A DNA stretch of 64,000 nt, from positions 1 to 64,000 of the IMG/VR virus record IMGVR_UViG_3300030085_004590. One strand, 5' to 3'. The notes beneath the pieces were generated by a model. That model had not been told where the DNA came from and made no database searches. It saw nothing but the letters and a program-made list of their open reading frames with translations. This document shows, piece by piece, positions 7,328 to 15,777 of the stretch. The stretch comes from a virus. Within the stretch, counting starts at the first letter, position 1, and every line of letters begins with the position of its first letter. Both the position numbers and the translations under genes were made by a program.

Positions 7328-7744
7328 ATGAGTACAAATTTTGAATTATTTCCTGGCAAAAACCTAAGTGGATTGTTTGAAGATATCTACGAAAATCAAA
7401 AAAACAAGAAACAAAGGATATCAGAACTAATTGCTGAAATGAAAAAAGTAATTAGACATTCTGGTGATATGGCAGTGATTGGTCCAATCATAAAAGATTT
7501 AGTTGATACTTCAGTAAGAAACGATGAATCACTAATTAAGATGGCAGCAATTGCACAAAGAATGATTGCATCAAAAGATAAATCAGAGGGAGATACTGGT
7601 TTCCTTACTGATAAAGAGAAAGAACAACTACTACAACAATTAGAAGATACAGTTTACGAAGTAGAAAACGAAAAAACAAAGGTTGATGATTTAACTAATG
7701 AGGTTGAAGAATTAAAACAAAAAGTAAATACAGAAAATGCCTAG
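7328..7744 (+). CDS. Coiled-coil protein at the start of the tail module
   Basis: A 138-residue helical protein; residues about 95-135 form a clear heptad coiled coil (glutamate-, lysine- and valine-rich). There is no enzymatic motif. First gene after the late-type promoter and overlapping the OB-fold hub gene by eight bases, so probably a tail or baseplate assembly component. That role is inferred from position only. Confidence 0.65.
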   Translation: MSTNFELFPGKNLSGLFEDIYENQKNKKQRISELIAEMKKVIRHSGDMAVIGPIIKDLVDTSVRNDESLIKMAAIAQRMIASKDKSEGDTGFLTDKEKEQLLQQLEDTVYEVENEKTKVDDLTNEVEELKQKVNTENA

Positions 7745-9029
7745 ACAGACCCAAGCAGCATTATCGGCACAAAATGCAAGAAACAACTCTACTCAAGTAA
7801 CCACGACTTTTAGTGGTATTGTTTTGGATGTGGTATATAATGAATCACATCCTAAAGTAACTGAAATCACAACTGAACTACCAGAAGGTGTTGATAAAAG
7901 AAGAGTAGATTATTTATACTACGCACAAATCCGAAGAAAAGATGATGTTTCAAATGCAGTAAATGATGGTCAATGGTATCCACCACATAGTTATACAGAT
8001 TTAGATTTACCAGTCAGAGGAGAAACGGTAACCTTACAAGAGGTAGAAGGAAGATTGTGTTATAAAAGAATTGCATCATTTGATTTAAACTTAGGAAACT
8101 TTGACCCCAATGCATTAATCGCTAATAATCCAGTCCTTGCCACTAAAGAAGAAAATAAAGCACAGAAGTATGCTGAAGTTGCTTCAACTGGTACACCTGT
8201 CTCATCTGTTGCAGGTTCAGATGAAGGACAAAAACAAAATGATTTTATACAACCTCAACAAATAAATCCATTGAGAGTTTTTGAAGGTGATAAGATTATA
8301 CAATCAAGATTTGGTCAATCAATAAGGTTTAGTGGACACTTTGATGGTACAGAAGATTTTTCACCAACAATTATTATCAGAAACAGACAAGGAAATCAAC
8401 AAACAAATGATTTAGATGAAAAAACACCAACAACCGAAAACTTCCAAGATGATGGTTCGATAATAGCATTAAGTAGTAATGAACAAAAATTACCATACAC
8501 TCAAGATTTTTTAGTAAGTCAAATTAATGCATTTGGTGCAGGCTACTCTACTCAAGGGGAATTTACAGAAAACACCTATCCATCAGAATTTATAGGTGAT
8601 AACTTATTAATAAAAAGTGATAGAATTATTTTATCTGCACAAACCAATGAAATGATATTTTTATCAAAAGGTAATTATGGATTTATATCTGATGGTTTAT
8701 TTTCTATCGATAATGTTGGTGCAGAAGGAAAGGGTGGTGCACTTTTAGATTTTGGTGGGGATGTGGTTGTAAAGAGTAATGGTAATGATATTAAACTACT
8801 AGGAGATGATGGTGGATTAATTTATGTTAACACATTAAATCAAGATGAACCAATTGTAAAAGGTAATACATTATTAGACCTTTTAACAGAACTTATAAAT
8901 CTAATAAACCAACAAGTATTTTCAACACCAGCAGGACCAACGGCTCTTGGACCAAATAACAGAACCGATTTTGAAGCGTTACGAGATAGGTTAGATGCTT
9001 TCTTATCTGAAAAAAACTTTACGGAGTAA
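7737..9029 (+). CDS. gp5-like baseplate hub protein with N-terminal OB fold
   Basis: A 430-residue protein. Residues about 20-115 have the build of the OB-fold domain of T4 gp5 and related spike proteins: a beta-strand start TTFSGIVLDVVYNE, a Y-Y-A-Q-I-R-R strand, a Pro/Tyr-rich loop, then GETVTLQEVEGRLCYKRI. The rest is beta-rich and Gly/Asn/Asp-rich, plausible for a spike or hub extension. No lysozyme domain like that of T4 gp5 is present; a hydrolase is encoded by the next gene. Likely a central baseplate hub component. Confidence 0.7.
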   Translation: MPRQTQAALSAQNARNNSTQVTTTFSGIVLDVVYNESHPKVTEITTELPEGVDKRRVDYLYYAQIRRKDDVSNAVNDGQWYPPHSYTDLDLPVRGETVTLQEVEGRLCYKRIASFDLNLGNFDPNALIANNPVLATKEENKAQKYAEVASTGTPVSSVAGSDEGQKQNDFIQPQQINPLRVFEGDKIIQSRFGQSIRFSGHFDGTEDFSPTIIIRNRQGNQQTNDLDEKTPTTENFQDDGSIIALSSNEQKLPYTQDFLVSQINAFGAGYSTQGEFTENTYPSEFIGDNLLIKSDRIILSAQTNEMIFLSKGNYGFISDGLFSIDNVGAEGKGGALLDFGGDVVVKSNGNDIKLLGDDGGLIYVNTLNQDEPIVKGNTLLDLLTELINLINQQVFSTPAGPTALGPNNRTDFEALRDRLDAFLSEKNFTE

Positions 9030-9032
9030 ACA

Positions 9033-10442
9033 ATGTCTTTTCAAGTATTCAAAACAAATATGAGTTTATGGATGCAATCACCAGATAAACTTGCAACTGG
9101 TAATGCAGAATCGTATGAGGATTTTGCAACAAAGTTAACTGAAGAATATGATTTAGCAGCTAAAAGTGGATTTCAAACAATCAACTTAGTAAAAATAAGT
9201 AAAGGTAATACTGAATTAATGAAATCATTAATTATTGTTGCCTGTCTTAAATCATTATCAGTACAAAGTGGTAGACATACATTTGTAGATGATATTGGAA
9301 AAGCAGTGGTAGGATATTGGACTGGTGCACAATTACAATCTGGTTTACCACCACTTATTCCTGCAATTGGTGCAATAAGAAATATTTCTACTATATATGC
9401 ATTCTGTACATCACCAGGAACTTGGAGTCCATTTGGACCAACAGACCCAACTGATGATAGTGAAACATTTTTAGATATTTTAATTAGTTCAATGCAAATT
9501 CATCTTACAACATTACAATTTATTTATTTTACATTATCAATATATCCAGGCCCTGCAGTACCACCTGCTCCTGGTATCTTACCTGCGGTGAGTTATTTCA
9601 TACCACCATCAACACCAACACCACCTAATTTAGTACAAGTGGTTCAAGAAATAATAGAAAAACAAGTAGATGATAATTCTGATAATTTAACAGAACAAGA
9701 AAAAGAACAAATTAAAGAAGAAAAGGCTCAAGCAGATAATATCATCAATGATACAACTCAAACACCACAAGGTAAACAAGTTGCTCAAGAATTTTCTAGT
9801 AGAGCAACACAAATGTTATCAGTAGGTAAACATGATTCAACACCTGTATATTTTTCAGAAGAGGAACTAAAAGTTATTGATGAATTACAAGAGGATGATT
9901 TTAAGTGTGAAGCAGGTGCAAGGATTATAGAGGCAGCAAGAAAAGATATTGGTATTTGTGAATTTAATAATAAAAACTATGGAGGATTCGGACCAGGTGA
10001 ACAAAGAAATGAATCAGGTAGAATTGATGAAATGGTTGCAAGTACTGGTTTAGATAATGAAGGACAAGTAAGAAAGACAGGTAGTGGATTCTTTTGGTGT
10101 GCAGCAGCAACAACCCAATGGTGGAAAGAAGCAGGAATTGAATTACCACCTACATTAAGAGCATTATGTAATGGTTGGTTAGCATGGTCAAAAGAAAAAG
10201 GATATTTTTCAAACATACCAAAACAAGGAGCAGCAATATTATATAGAGGAAGTAGAAAACCAGGTGCAGTTCATATTGGTGTAGTAGAAAGTATTGTACC
10301 TGGAGTGGGTGTAAATACTATTGAAGGAAACACTGGTGGAGGAGCAGCATTTGCTGATAATGGTGGTGGGTGTTATCGTAAGTTAGCAAAGTGGAGTAAG
10401 GGTAATATTATTGGTTTTGTAAACCCACCTGATTGTCTATAA
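9033..10442 (+). CDS. Tail-associated protein with C-terminal CHAP-like peptidoglycan hydrolase domain
   Basis: A 469-residue protein. The N-terminal 280 residues are structural-looking, with hydrophobic helices and a proline-rich stretch (about 170-205), then a glutamate-rich linker. The C-terminal part (about 290-469) looks like a CHAP/NlpC-P60 amidase: Cys356 in FFWCAAATTQW, His414 in AVHIGVVE, then NTIEGNTGGG as the third catalytic-site strand. It would cut peptide links in the cell wall during DNA injection. Its position next to the OB-fold hub protein fits a separate subunit replacing the lysozyme domain of T4 gp5. Confidence 0.75.
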   Translation: MSFQVFKTNMSLWMQSPDKLATGNAESYEDFATKLTEEYDLAAKSGFQTINLVKISKGNTELMKSLIIVACLKSLSVQSGRHTFVDDIGKAVVGYWTGAQLQSGLPPLIPAIGAIRNISTIYAFCTSPGTWSPFGPTDPTDDSETFLDILISSMQIHLTTLQFIYFTLSIYPGPAVPPAPGILPAVSYFIPPSTPTPPNLVQVVQEIIEKQVDDNSDNLTEQEKEQIKEEKAQADNIINDTTQTPQGKQVAQEFSSRATQMLSVGKHDSTPVYFSEEELKVIDELQEDDFKCEAGARIIEAARKDIGICEFNNKNYGGFGPGEQRNESGRIDEMVASTGLDNEGQVRKTGSGFFWCAAATTQWWKEAGIELPPTLRALCNGWLAWSKEKGYFSNIPKQGAAILYRGSRKPGAVHIGVVESIVPGVGVNTIEGNTGGGAAFADNGGGCYRKLAKWSKGNIIGFVNPPDCL

Positions 10443-10460
10443 CCATAAAATAGATAATAA

Positions 10461-10468
10461 TATATTTA
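10461..10468 (+). promoter_or_regulatory. Late-promoter-like TATATTTA element
   Basis: TATATTTA followed by TATTA, 25 bases upstream of the ATG at 10494, with an AAGGAAAA ribosome-binding region between. It heads the wedge gene cluster. Confidence 0.6.
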
Positions 10469-10493
10469 TATTAGTAAGGAAAATTAAACAATT

Positions 10494-11048
10494 ATGAATT
10501 CAAAACAATTAGTTAAAGTAATTAAAACATTAGTAGAAGCAGAAGTGGCAAAGAAACACGAACAGTTTCTTACCAAAACTTTTCCTAAAATATTAAAGGA
10601 ATTGAATTCTACTAAAACACAAACTACTGAAGTTGTTGAAGCAACAAACGAGGTAGACCCTTTCGTACAAGCAGAACTTGCTTTACAAGAAGAGAGAACA
10701 CAGCCTAAAAAACAATTCACTAAGAATGAAGCGATTAATGAGGCTTTAAATAATACAACACCATTTACATCTGCCCAAAGAAAGGGTGGAGTTGAACAAA
10801 CATCGGTATTAGATAAATTTCAACAACAACCTGTAAATGAGAACATGAATAAAACAGTTACATTTAACCAACAAGGTGCTGGTGCAGGATTACAAGGTAT
10901 GAGAGCAAGTATGGCAGCACAAATGGGATATGGTGATATAAAGACAGGACCAAGTAAAACTGGTCTTGGAGTACAGACAGGATTACCTGGTTTAGATAGA
11001 ATTTTAAACAGAGATAATTCTGCATTAGTTAAAAAATTTAAAAGATAA
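10494..11048 (+). CDS. Hypothetical structural-module protein, 184 residues
   Basis: Helical N-terminus (residues 1-40), a Thr/Gln/Asn-rich middle, and a Gly/Met-rich C-terminal half ending in a basic tail. No recognised domain. Its place directly before the gp25-like gene, behind a late-type promoter, suggests a virion or assembly role. Confidence 0.6.
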   Translation: MNSKQLVKVIKTLVEAEVAKKHEQFLTKTFPKILKELNSTKTQTTEVVEATNEVDPFVQAELALQEERTQPKKQFTKNEAINEALNNTTPFTSAQRKGGVEQTSVLDKFQQQPVNENMNKTVTFNQQGAGAGLQGMRASMAAQMGYGDIKTGPSKTGLGVQTGLPGLDRILNRDNSALVKKFKR

Positions 11049-11062
11049 GATAGGAGAAGATT

Positions 11063-11494
11063 GTGGCGTATATTCTTGATAAAAAAGTAGTAACTGATAC
11101 TGAAGAATTTTCTAATCAGGCATATGGTATTACTTTACCCGTTCAACGAGGGAACAATGGTTTCTTTGCATCGGCGTTTACATCCTTTGAACAAGCAAAA
11201 AGTAATTTAAAAAATTTACTTTTAACAAGAAAAGGAGAAAGAATATTTCAACCAAACTTTGGTTCTGGTATACACGAACTTTTGTTTGAACAAGCTACAG
11301 ATGACCTTGAAGGAAGATTACAAGAAAATATAACAGATAGTGTAAACTTTTGGTTACCATATATAAACATAGATACCATCGAAGTAAATATGACAGATGA
11401 GATGAAAGATAGATATACTGCAGAAATGAAAATACAATTTACTGTTGGTAATGTATATGAACCACAAGAAATAACATTTTTGGTTGAGGGGTAA
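11063..11494 (+). CDS. 25: gp25-like baseplate wedge protein
   Basis: A 143-residue protein of the gp25/GpW (baseplate wedge) family. Typical features are SNLKNLLLTRKGERIFQPNFGSGI, where a short helix is followed by the family's (R/K)-x-G-E-R-x-x-x-P-x-x-G-x-x-L pattern, and a C-terminal beta segment. In T4, gp25 joins the wedge to the sheath ring. Start codon is GTG (11063), preceded by TAGGAGA. It is followed within nine bases by the gp6-like gene, the same order as in many T4-like phages. Confidence 0.88.
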   Translation: MAYILDKKVVTDTEEFSNQAYGITLPVQRGNNGFFASAFTSFEQAKSNLKNLLLTRKGERIFQPNFGSGIHELLFEQATDDLEGRLQENITDSVNFWLPYINIDTIEVNMTDEMKDRYTAEMKIQFTVGNVYEPQEITFLVEG

Positions 11495-11502
11495 AATAAG
11501 AT

Positions 11503-13527
11503 ATGGCATTAAATAGTATAAAAAGAAAACCAAACGCTGGAAGAGATATTAAGTATCTTAATAAAGATTTTGAAAACTTTAGACAAAATCTAATTCAGTA
11601 TGCAAAAACTTATTTTCCAACGAGTTATTCTGATTTCAATGAATCATCACCAGGTATGATGTTTATCGAAATGGCATCTTATATTGGAGATGTACTTTCA
11701 TATTATACAGATGATACACTTAAAGAATCGTTAATAACAACTGCAGAAGATAGAGAAAATGTAATTGCACTTGCAGAGTATCTTGGATATAAACCAAAAG
11801 TAACTTCACCTTCCATTGTAAAATTGAGTGTATATCAAACAGTACCATCAATTGGTAAAGGAACAACAGATGTTAGACCTGATGATAGATATTACTTAAG
11901 AATTAAACAAGGTATGAATGTTAGAGGAACTTCTGAAGGACAATTATTTAGAACAACTGAATTACTTGATTTCTCAGTAGAAGATGAAAGAGAAATTTCA
12001 ATTTATCAAACTGATAGTGATGGAGAACCAACACTATACTTAATTAAAAAATTCGTTAATGCAATATCTGGTGAACTAAAAAGTATTACAAAAGATTTTG
12101 GTTCAACACCACAACAATTTGCAAAAGTACCATTGATTGAAAAAAATGTAATTGATATAGTAGATGTAAGAGATGGTAATAGTAATAAGTGGTACCATGT
12201 TCCTTATCTAGCACAAGAAATGGTATTTACAGATTACGCAACTGGTGAAGCAACTGATAAGAATCTTGCACAATTTAAAGATAGTGTACCAAGTGTTCTA
12301 AAAACTCTTAAAACTACAAGAAGGTTTACCACAAAAGTAAATGCAGATAATACAACAACTCTTGTATTTGGTGCAGGTAACTCTACCTCATCTGATGAAC
12401 AATTAGTACCATCATTTAAAAATGTTGGATTAGGATTAAAATCATCAGTAGATAAACTAGGTGCATCTTTTGACCCAGCAAACTTTTTAAAAACAACTTC
12501 TTATGGACAAGCACCAACTGGTACTTTTACAATTGATTACATTGTAGGTGGTGGTGTAGAATCAAATATAGGTGTTGGTGAATTAGTACAAATTGATAAA
12601 ATTGAATTTGAAGATGATAGAGAAACATTCAACACAGCAGCAGAAAGAAGAATATTACAACAATCTAAAAACTCAGTAGCATGTGATAACGAACAACCAG
12701 GTACTGGTGGTAAAGGTGCAGATACAACAGATGAGATAAGACAAAATGCACTTGCTAATTTCGGTTCACAGAATAGAGCGGTAACAAGAAAAGATTATCA
12801 AGTAAGAGCATTATCACTACCAGCAAAATATGGTGGTGTTGCAAAAGCATTTTGTGCACCTGATGGAGAGTTAGATAATAATTCACCTTCATCAATTTTA
12901 ACTGATAAAGATTCATTAGAAGAATTTGTTGGTTTAGTTCAAGAATTAGCAAACGAAAAAACATCAGAGAAAGAAATTAAAGATAAAGTTGTTAGATATT
13001 TAGGTGCTAAAAAGAAAAATGTAAACGAAAAGAATAATCCATTTGCAATTAACTTGTACATATTGGGTTATAATTCAGATAAAAAACTTTCAACTTTAAA
13101 TCAAGCAGTAAAAGAAAATCTAAAAACTTATTTAAGTGAATATAGATTACTTACTGATGGTGTTAACATATTAAATGGTTTTATTATTAACATTGGTGTT
13201 GATTATGAAATAAAAGTATATAGTGGGTACAATAAAAGACAAGTACTTACACGAGTTCAAGCAGAACTTGAAAACTATTTTAATATTGATAATTGGACAT
13301 TTAATATGCCAATAAACATTTCAGAAGTTGAATTATTAATAGCAGGAGTCGAGGGAGTACAATCGGTACCTAAATGTGAAATAACAAATAAGTGTTTAGG
13401 TAATTACTCACAAAACTCTTACAATATAACAGATGCAACTAAAGGTAAGATAGTTTATCCATCTTTAGACCCATCTGTATTTGAGGTGAAATTTCCAAAT
13501 AAAGATATAAGAGGGAGAGTAGTATAA
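11503..13527 (+). CDS. 6: gp6-like baseplate wedge protein (baseplate J family)
   Basis: A 674-residue protein resembling T4 gp6/baseplate J proteins. N-terminal signature: DFENFRQNLIQYAKTYFP, then SPGMMFIEMASYIGDVLSYYTDDTLKES. Mid-region: TDEIRQNALANFGSQNRAVTRKDYQ, a hallmark of the baseplate J core. The C-terminal part has the expected VNILNGFIINIGVDYEIKV strand. In T4, gp6 dimers form the inner iris ring that opens on sheath contraction. The stop overlaps the next start by one base. Confidence 0.88.
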   Translation: MALNSIKRKPNAGRDIKYLNKDFENFRQNLIQYAKTYFPTSYSDFNESSPGMMFIEMASYIGDVLSYYTDDTLKESLITTAEDRENVIALAEYLGYKPKVTSPSIVKLSVYQTVPSIGKGTTDVRPDDRYYLRIKQGMNVRGTSEGQLFRTTELLDFSVEDEREISIYQTDSDGEPTLYLIKKFVNAISGELKSITKDFGSTPQQFAKVPLIEKNVIDIVDVRDGNSNKWYHVPYLAQEMVFTDYATGEATDKNLAQFKDSVPSVLKTLKTTRRFTTKVNADNTTTLVFGAGNSTSSDEQLVPSFKNVGLGLKSSVDKLGASFDPANFLKTTSYGQAPTGTFTIDYIVGGGVESNIGVGELVQIDKIEFEDDRETFNTAAERRILQQSKNSVACDNEQPGTGGKGADTTDEIRQNALANFGSQNRAVTRKDYQVRALSLPAKYGGVAKAFCAPDGELDNNSPSSILTDKDSLEEFVGLVQELANEKTSEKEIKDKVVRYLGAKKKNVNEKNNPFAINLYILGYNSDKKLSTLNQAVKENLKTYLSEYRLLTDGVNILNGFIINIGVDYEIKVYSGYNKRQVLTRVQAELENYFNIDNWTFNMPINISEVELLIAGVEGVQSVPKCEITNKCLGNYSQNSYNITDATKGKIVYPSLDPSVFEVKFPNKDIRGRVV

Positions 13528-14585
13528 TGTATTATTTTGTAACAGCTTCTAAGGATGCAAGTATTTACTTACAACAACCAACTCAGAATACTGGTTTGGA
13601 TGAGATACTTGAAGTGTCAAAAGTTTACTATGGTAACCTTAAAGATACTGCTCGTTCTTTAATTAAATTTGAAACAACTCCTCTTTCATCTTCTATTGCA
13701 AGTGGTGAAGTTACCATGAGTAACGCAGAATTAATCCTAAGAGAATGTGAATCAAATGAAATCCCAAATGAATATTCAATATATGCATATCCTGTCTCAC
13801 AATCATGGGATATGGGAATAGGAACACGATTTGATGAAATATCAACTGATGGTTGTTCTTGGGAAAATAGAAAAACTTCAACAAAGTGGTTAATCGGTTC
13901 AGCATCATTAGAAAGCTCTGGTTCATTTAATGGTAAAGGTGGTATGTGGTTTACTGGTTCATATGTAACACAATCATTTAGTTATGAATCAGCAGATATA
14001 GTGATGGATGTAACTACAACAATGAATACTTGGATTAGTGGAAGTTTACCAAACGAAGGTTTTATACTAAAACATGATTCCGATAAAGAGAATGATACAA
14101 TTGATTATGGTCAACTTAAATTCTTTTCAAAAGAAACAAATACTATTTACCAACCAAAAATAAGAATTGGTTGGGATGATTCTACTTTTGTGACTGGTTC
14201 TTTAACTGCACTAACGGCAGATGATATAAATGTAACATTTAAAAGATTAAAGACTAGATACAAACTTGGAAGCAAACCTGAAATCAGAGTTTTTGCAAGA
14301 GAGAAATATCCTCTTAAAACTTACACCAACCAATATTCTTATACTGATGTTTATTATTTACCAACTTCAAGTTATTATCAAATAAAAGATGTAGTAACTG
14401 AAGAGGTAGTAGTACCATTTGGTGATTATACAAAATTATCTTGTGATTCAAATGGAAATTACTTTAAACTTAATTTAACAAATTGGGAATACAATAGAGA
14501 TTATTATATTGAAATAAAAATAGATAGAGATGGTGTAATCGAATACTTTGCAGATAAGGATTTGACTTTCACAGTAGAGAAGTAG
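13527..14585 (+). CDS. Baseplate/tail structural protein with DNRLRE-like domain
   Basis: A 352-residue beta-rich protein. The start ASKDASIYLQQPTQNTGLDE resembles DNRLRE/CBM-like adhesion domains, which begin with a D-A-x-I-x-x-x-x-P-x-x-N-x-G pattern. It contains many aromatic and Ser/Thr residues and repeated G-S segments. It is part of the wedge cluster, touching its neighbours at both ends (13527 and 14587). It may be a wedge-attached fibre or tail decoration protein; the exact T4 counterpart is unclear. Confidence 0.6.
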   Translation: MYYFVTASKDASIYLQQPTQNTGLDEILEVSKVYYGNLKDTARSLIKFETTPLSSSIASGEVTMSNAELILRECESNEIPNEYSIYAYPVSQSWDMGIGTRFDEISTDGCSWENRKTSTKWLIGSASLESSGSFNGKGGMWFTGSYVTQSFSYESADIVMDVTTTMNTWISGSLPNEGFILKHDSDKENDTIDYGQLKFFSKETNTIYQPKIRIGWDDSTFVTGSLTALTADDINVTFKRLKTRYKLGSKPEIRVFAREKYPLKTYTNQYSYTDVYYLPTSSYYQIKDVVTEEVVVPFGDYTKLSCDSNGNYFKLNLTNWEYNRDYYIEIKIDRDGVIEYFADKDLTFTVEK

Positions 14586-14586
14586 T

Positions 14587-15777
14587 ATGGCACTAACTGA
14601 TAAATTTAGAATTAATGAACTTGTATCAAAGGGTTCAAAAGCTGATAGAAGAGATTCTAAAGGAAGAATAGTTGTGCAAAGAAAAGATGGTAAAGAAGTA
14701 AGACCAACTTTGAGTAAAGAAGTAAAACCATTTGGTGAAGAGGTTATCAAAGCAAAGAACAAAGACCCAAGATTTAAATCAGAACTTAATGAAGTAGATA
14801 TTACACCAAATGAAGAACAAACTTCATTTAGTGGTGAATCAAGTGGTTATGTAGAAAAACCAAAATACAATGAAGAAGAATTAGTAAAGGCTGTTGATGT
14901 TAAGGTTGATGAACTTATAAAAGAAAAAAGACCTAAACGAGGACCGTATATTCTTAAATCGAAATACGATGATTTAAGAAAAAAATATGAAGATGCCTTA
15001 GAACAAATTGCTGATTTAAGGAGACAATTAAATGAAGCACTTGCAGAAATCCAAAGATTACAAGGTGTTATACAACAATTAGAAGTAGAAGTTGATTCAG
15101 CAAAACTACAACAGGCAGCAGCAGAGAACGAATTACAAGCTGCAAATGATAGATATACAACTTTACTTGGTGATTTCCAACAAGCAATTATAAAAGGTAC
15201 GAAAGAAGCAATTGAAAGAGTTTCGTTAGAAGCACAAGTAAGAGGTTTACAAGCACAGAAAGAAACTCTTATTAGATTAGAAGAACAAGAAGAGGCAGCA
15301 CAAGAAGAAACAGCAATAAGAGCAAACTTAAGTGGACCTGATAATTCATACGAACAAAAAGGAGATAGTGGTTACAAAGTACCTGAACCACATGATGACC
15401 CATCATTATTTGAAGATAGACAGATACACTTTAGAAGTAACAGAAAAAGTTCAGGTTGGTCTGGTATGGATTCACTTGAATTATATAACTTTAGTGAAGA
15501 AGATGAAGCAAACTGGTCAATCCAAGTTAAAGCAGGAGTGGGTGGACATGGTACTCCATGGTTAGGATTCTCACAAAGTAGTGGTACAATACCACCAAGA
15601 AGTGGAGAAACACCTGGTATGGTAGAAATTGATGCTAAGAAAATTAGAAATGTAAACTCACCTAAAGGAAGAAGAAAAGAATTTACAGATGATATTACAC
15701 TAACTATTGGTTCAGATACTTATAGTTTAAAAGGTATATTCTATCGAAAACTTAGAGATGGAGGAAATGGTAACTAA
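14587..15777 (+). CDS. Coiled-coil tail/baseplate protein
   Basis: A 396-residue protein. The N-terminus is basic and charged; residues about 105-235 form a long, strongly predicted coiled coil (regular heptads, Q/E/A/L-rich); the last 130 residues are a Gly/Ser-rich beta domain with GSDTYSLKGIFYRK at the end. The layout (coiled-coil stalk plus globular end) suits a baseplate connector or short fibre. No family name is supported. Confidence 0.6.
   Translation: MALTDKFRINELVSKGSKADRRDSKGRIVVQRKDGKEVRPTLSKEVKPFGEEVIKAKNKDPRFKSELNEVDITPNEEQTSFSGESSGYVEKPKYNEEELVKAVDVKVDELIKEKRPKRGPYILKSKYDDLRKKYEDALEQIADLRRQLNEALAEIQRLQGVIQQLEVEVDSAKLQQAAAENELQAANDRYTTLLGDFQQAIIKGTKEAIERVSLEAQVRGLQAQKETLIRLEEQEEAAQEETAIRANLSGPDNSYEQKGDSGYKVPEPHDDPSLFEDRQIHFRSNRKSSGWSGMDSLELYNFSEEDEANWSIQVKAGVGGHGTPWLGFSQSSGTIPPRSGETPGMVEIDAKKIRNVNSPKGRRKEFTDDITLTIGSDTYSLKGIFYRKLRDGGNGN

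Noticed and set aside
9977-10216. Minus-strand open frame opposite the CHAP-like domain
   Set aside because: The catalytic motifs are on the + strand; the antisense frame lacks a ribosome-binding site and family features.
15332-15565. Second + strand frame within the coiled-coil gene at 14587
   Set aside because: His/Met/Lys-rich shadow translation of a well-supported gene in another frame, without promoter or ribosome-binding site.
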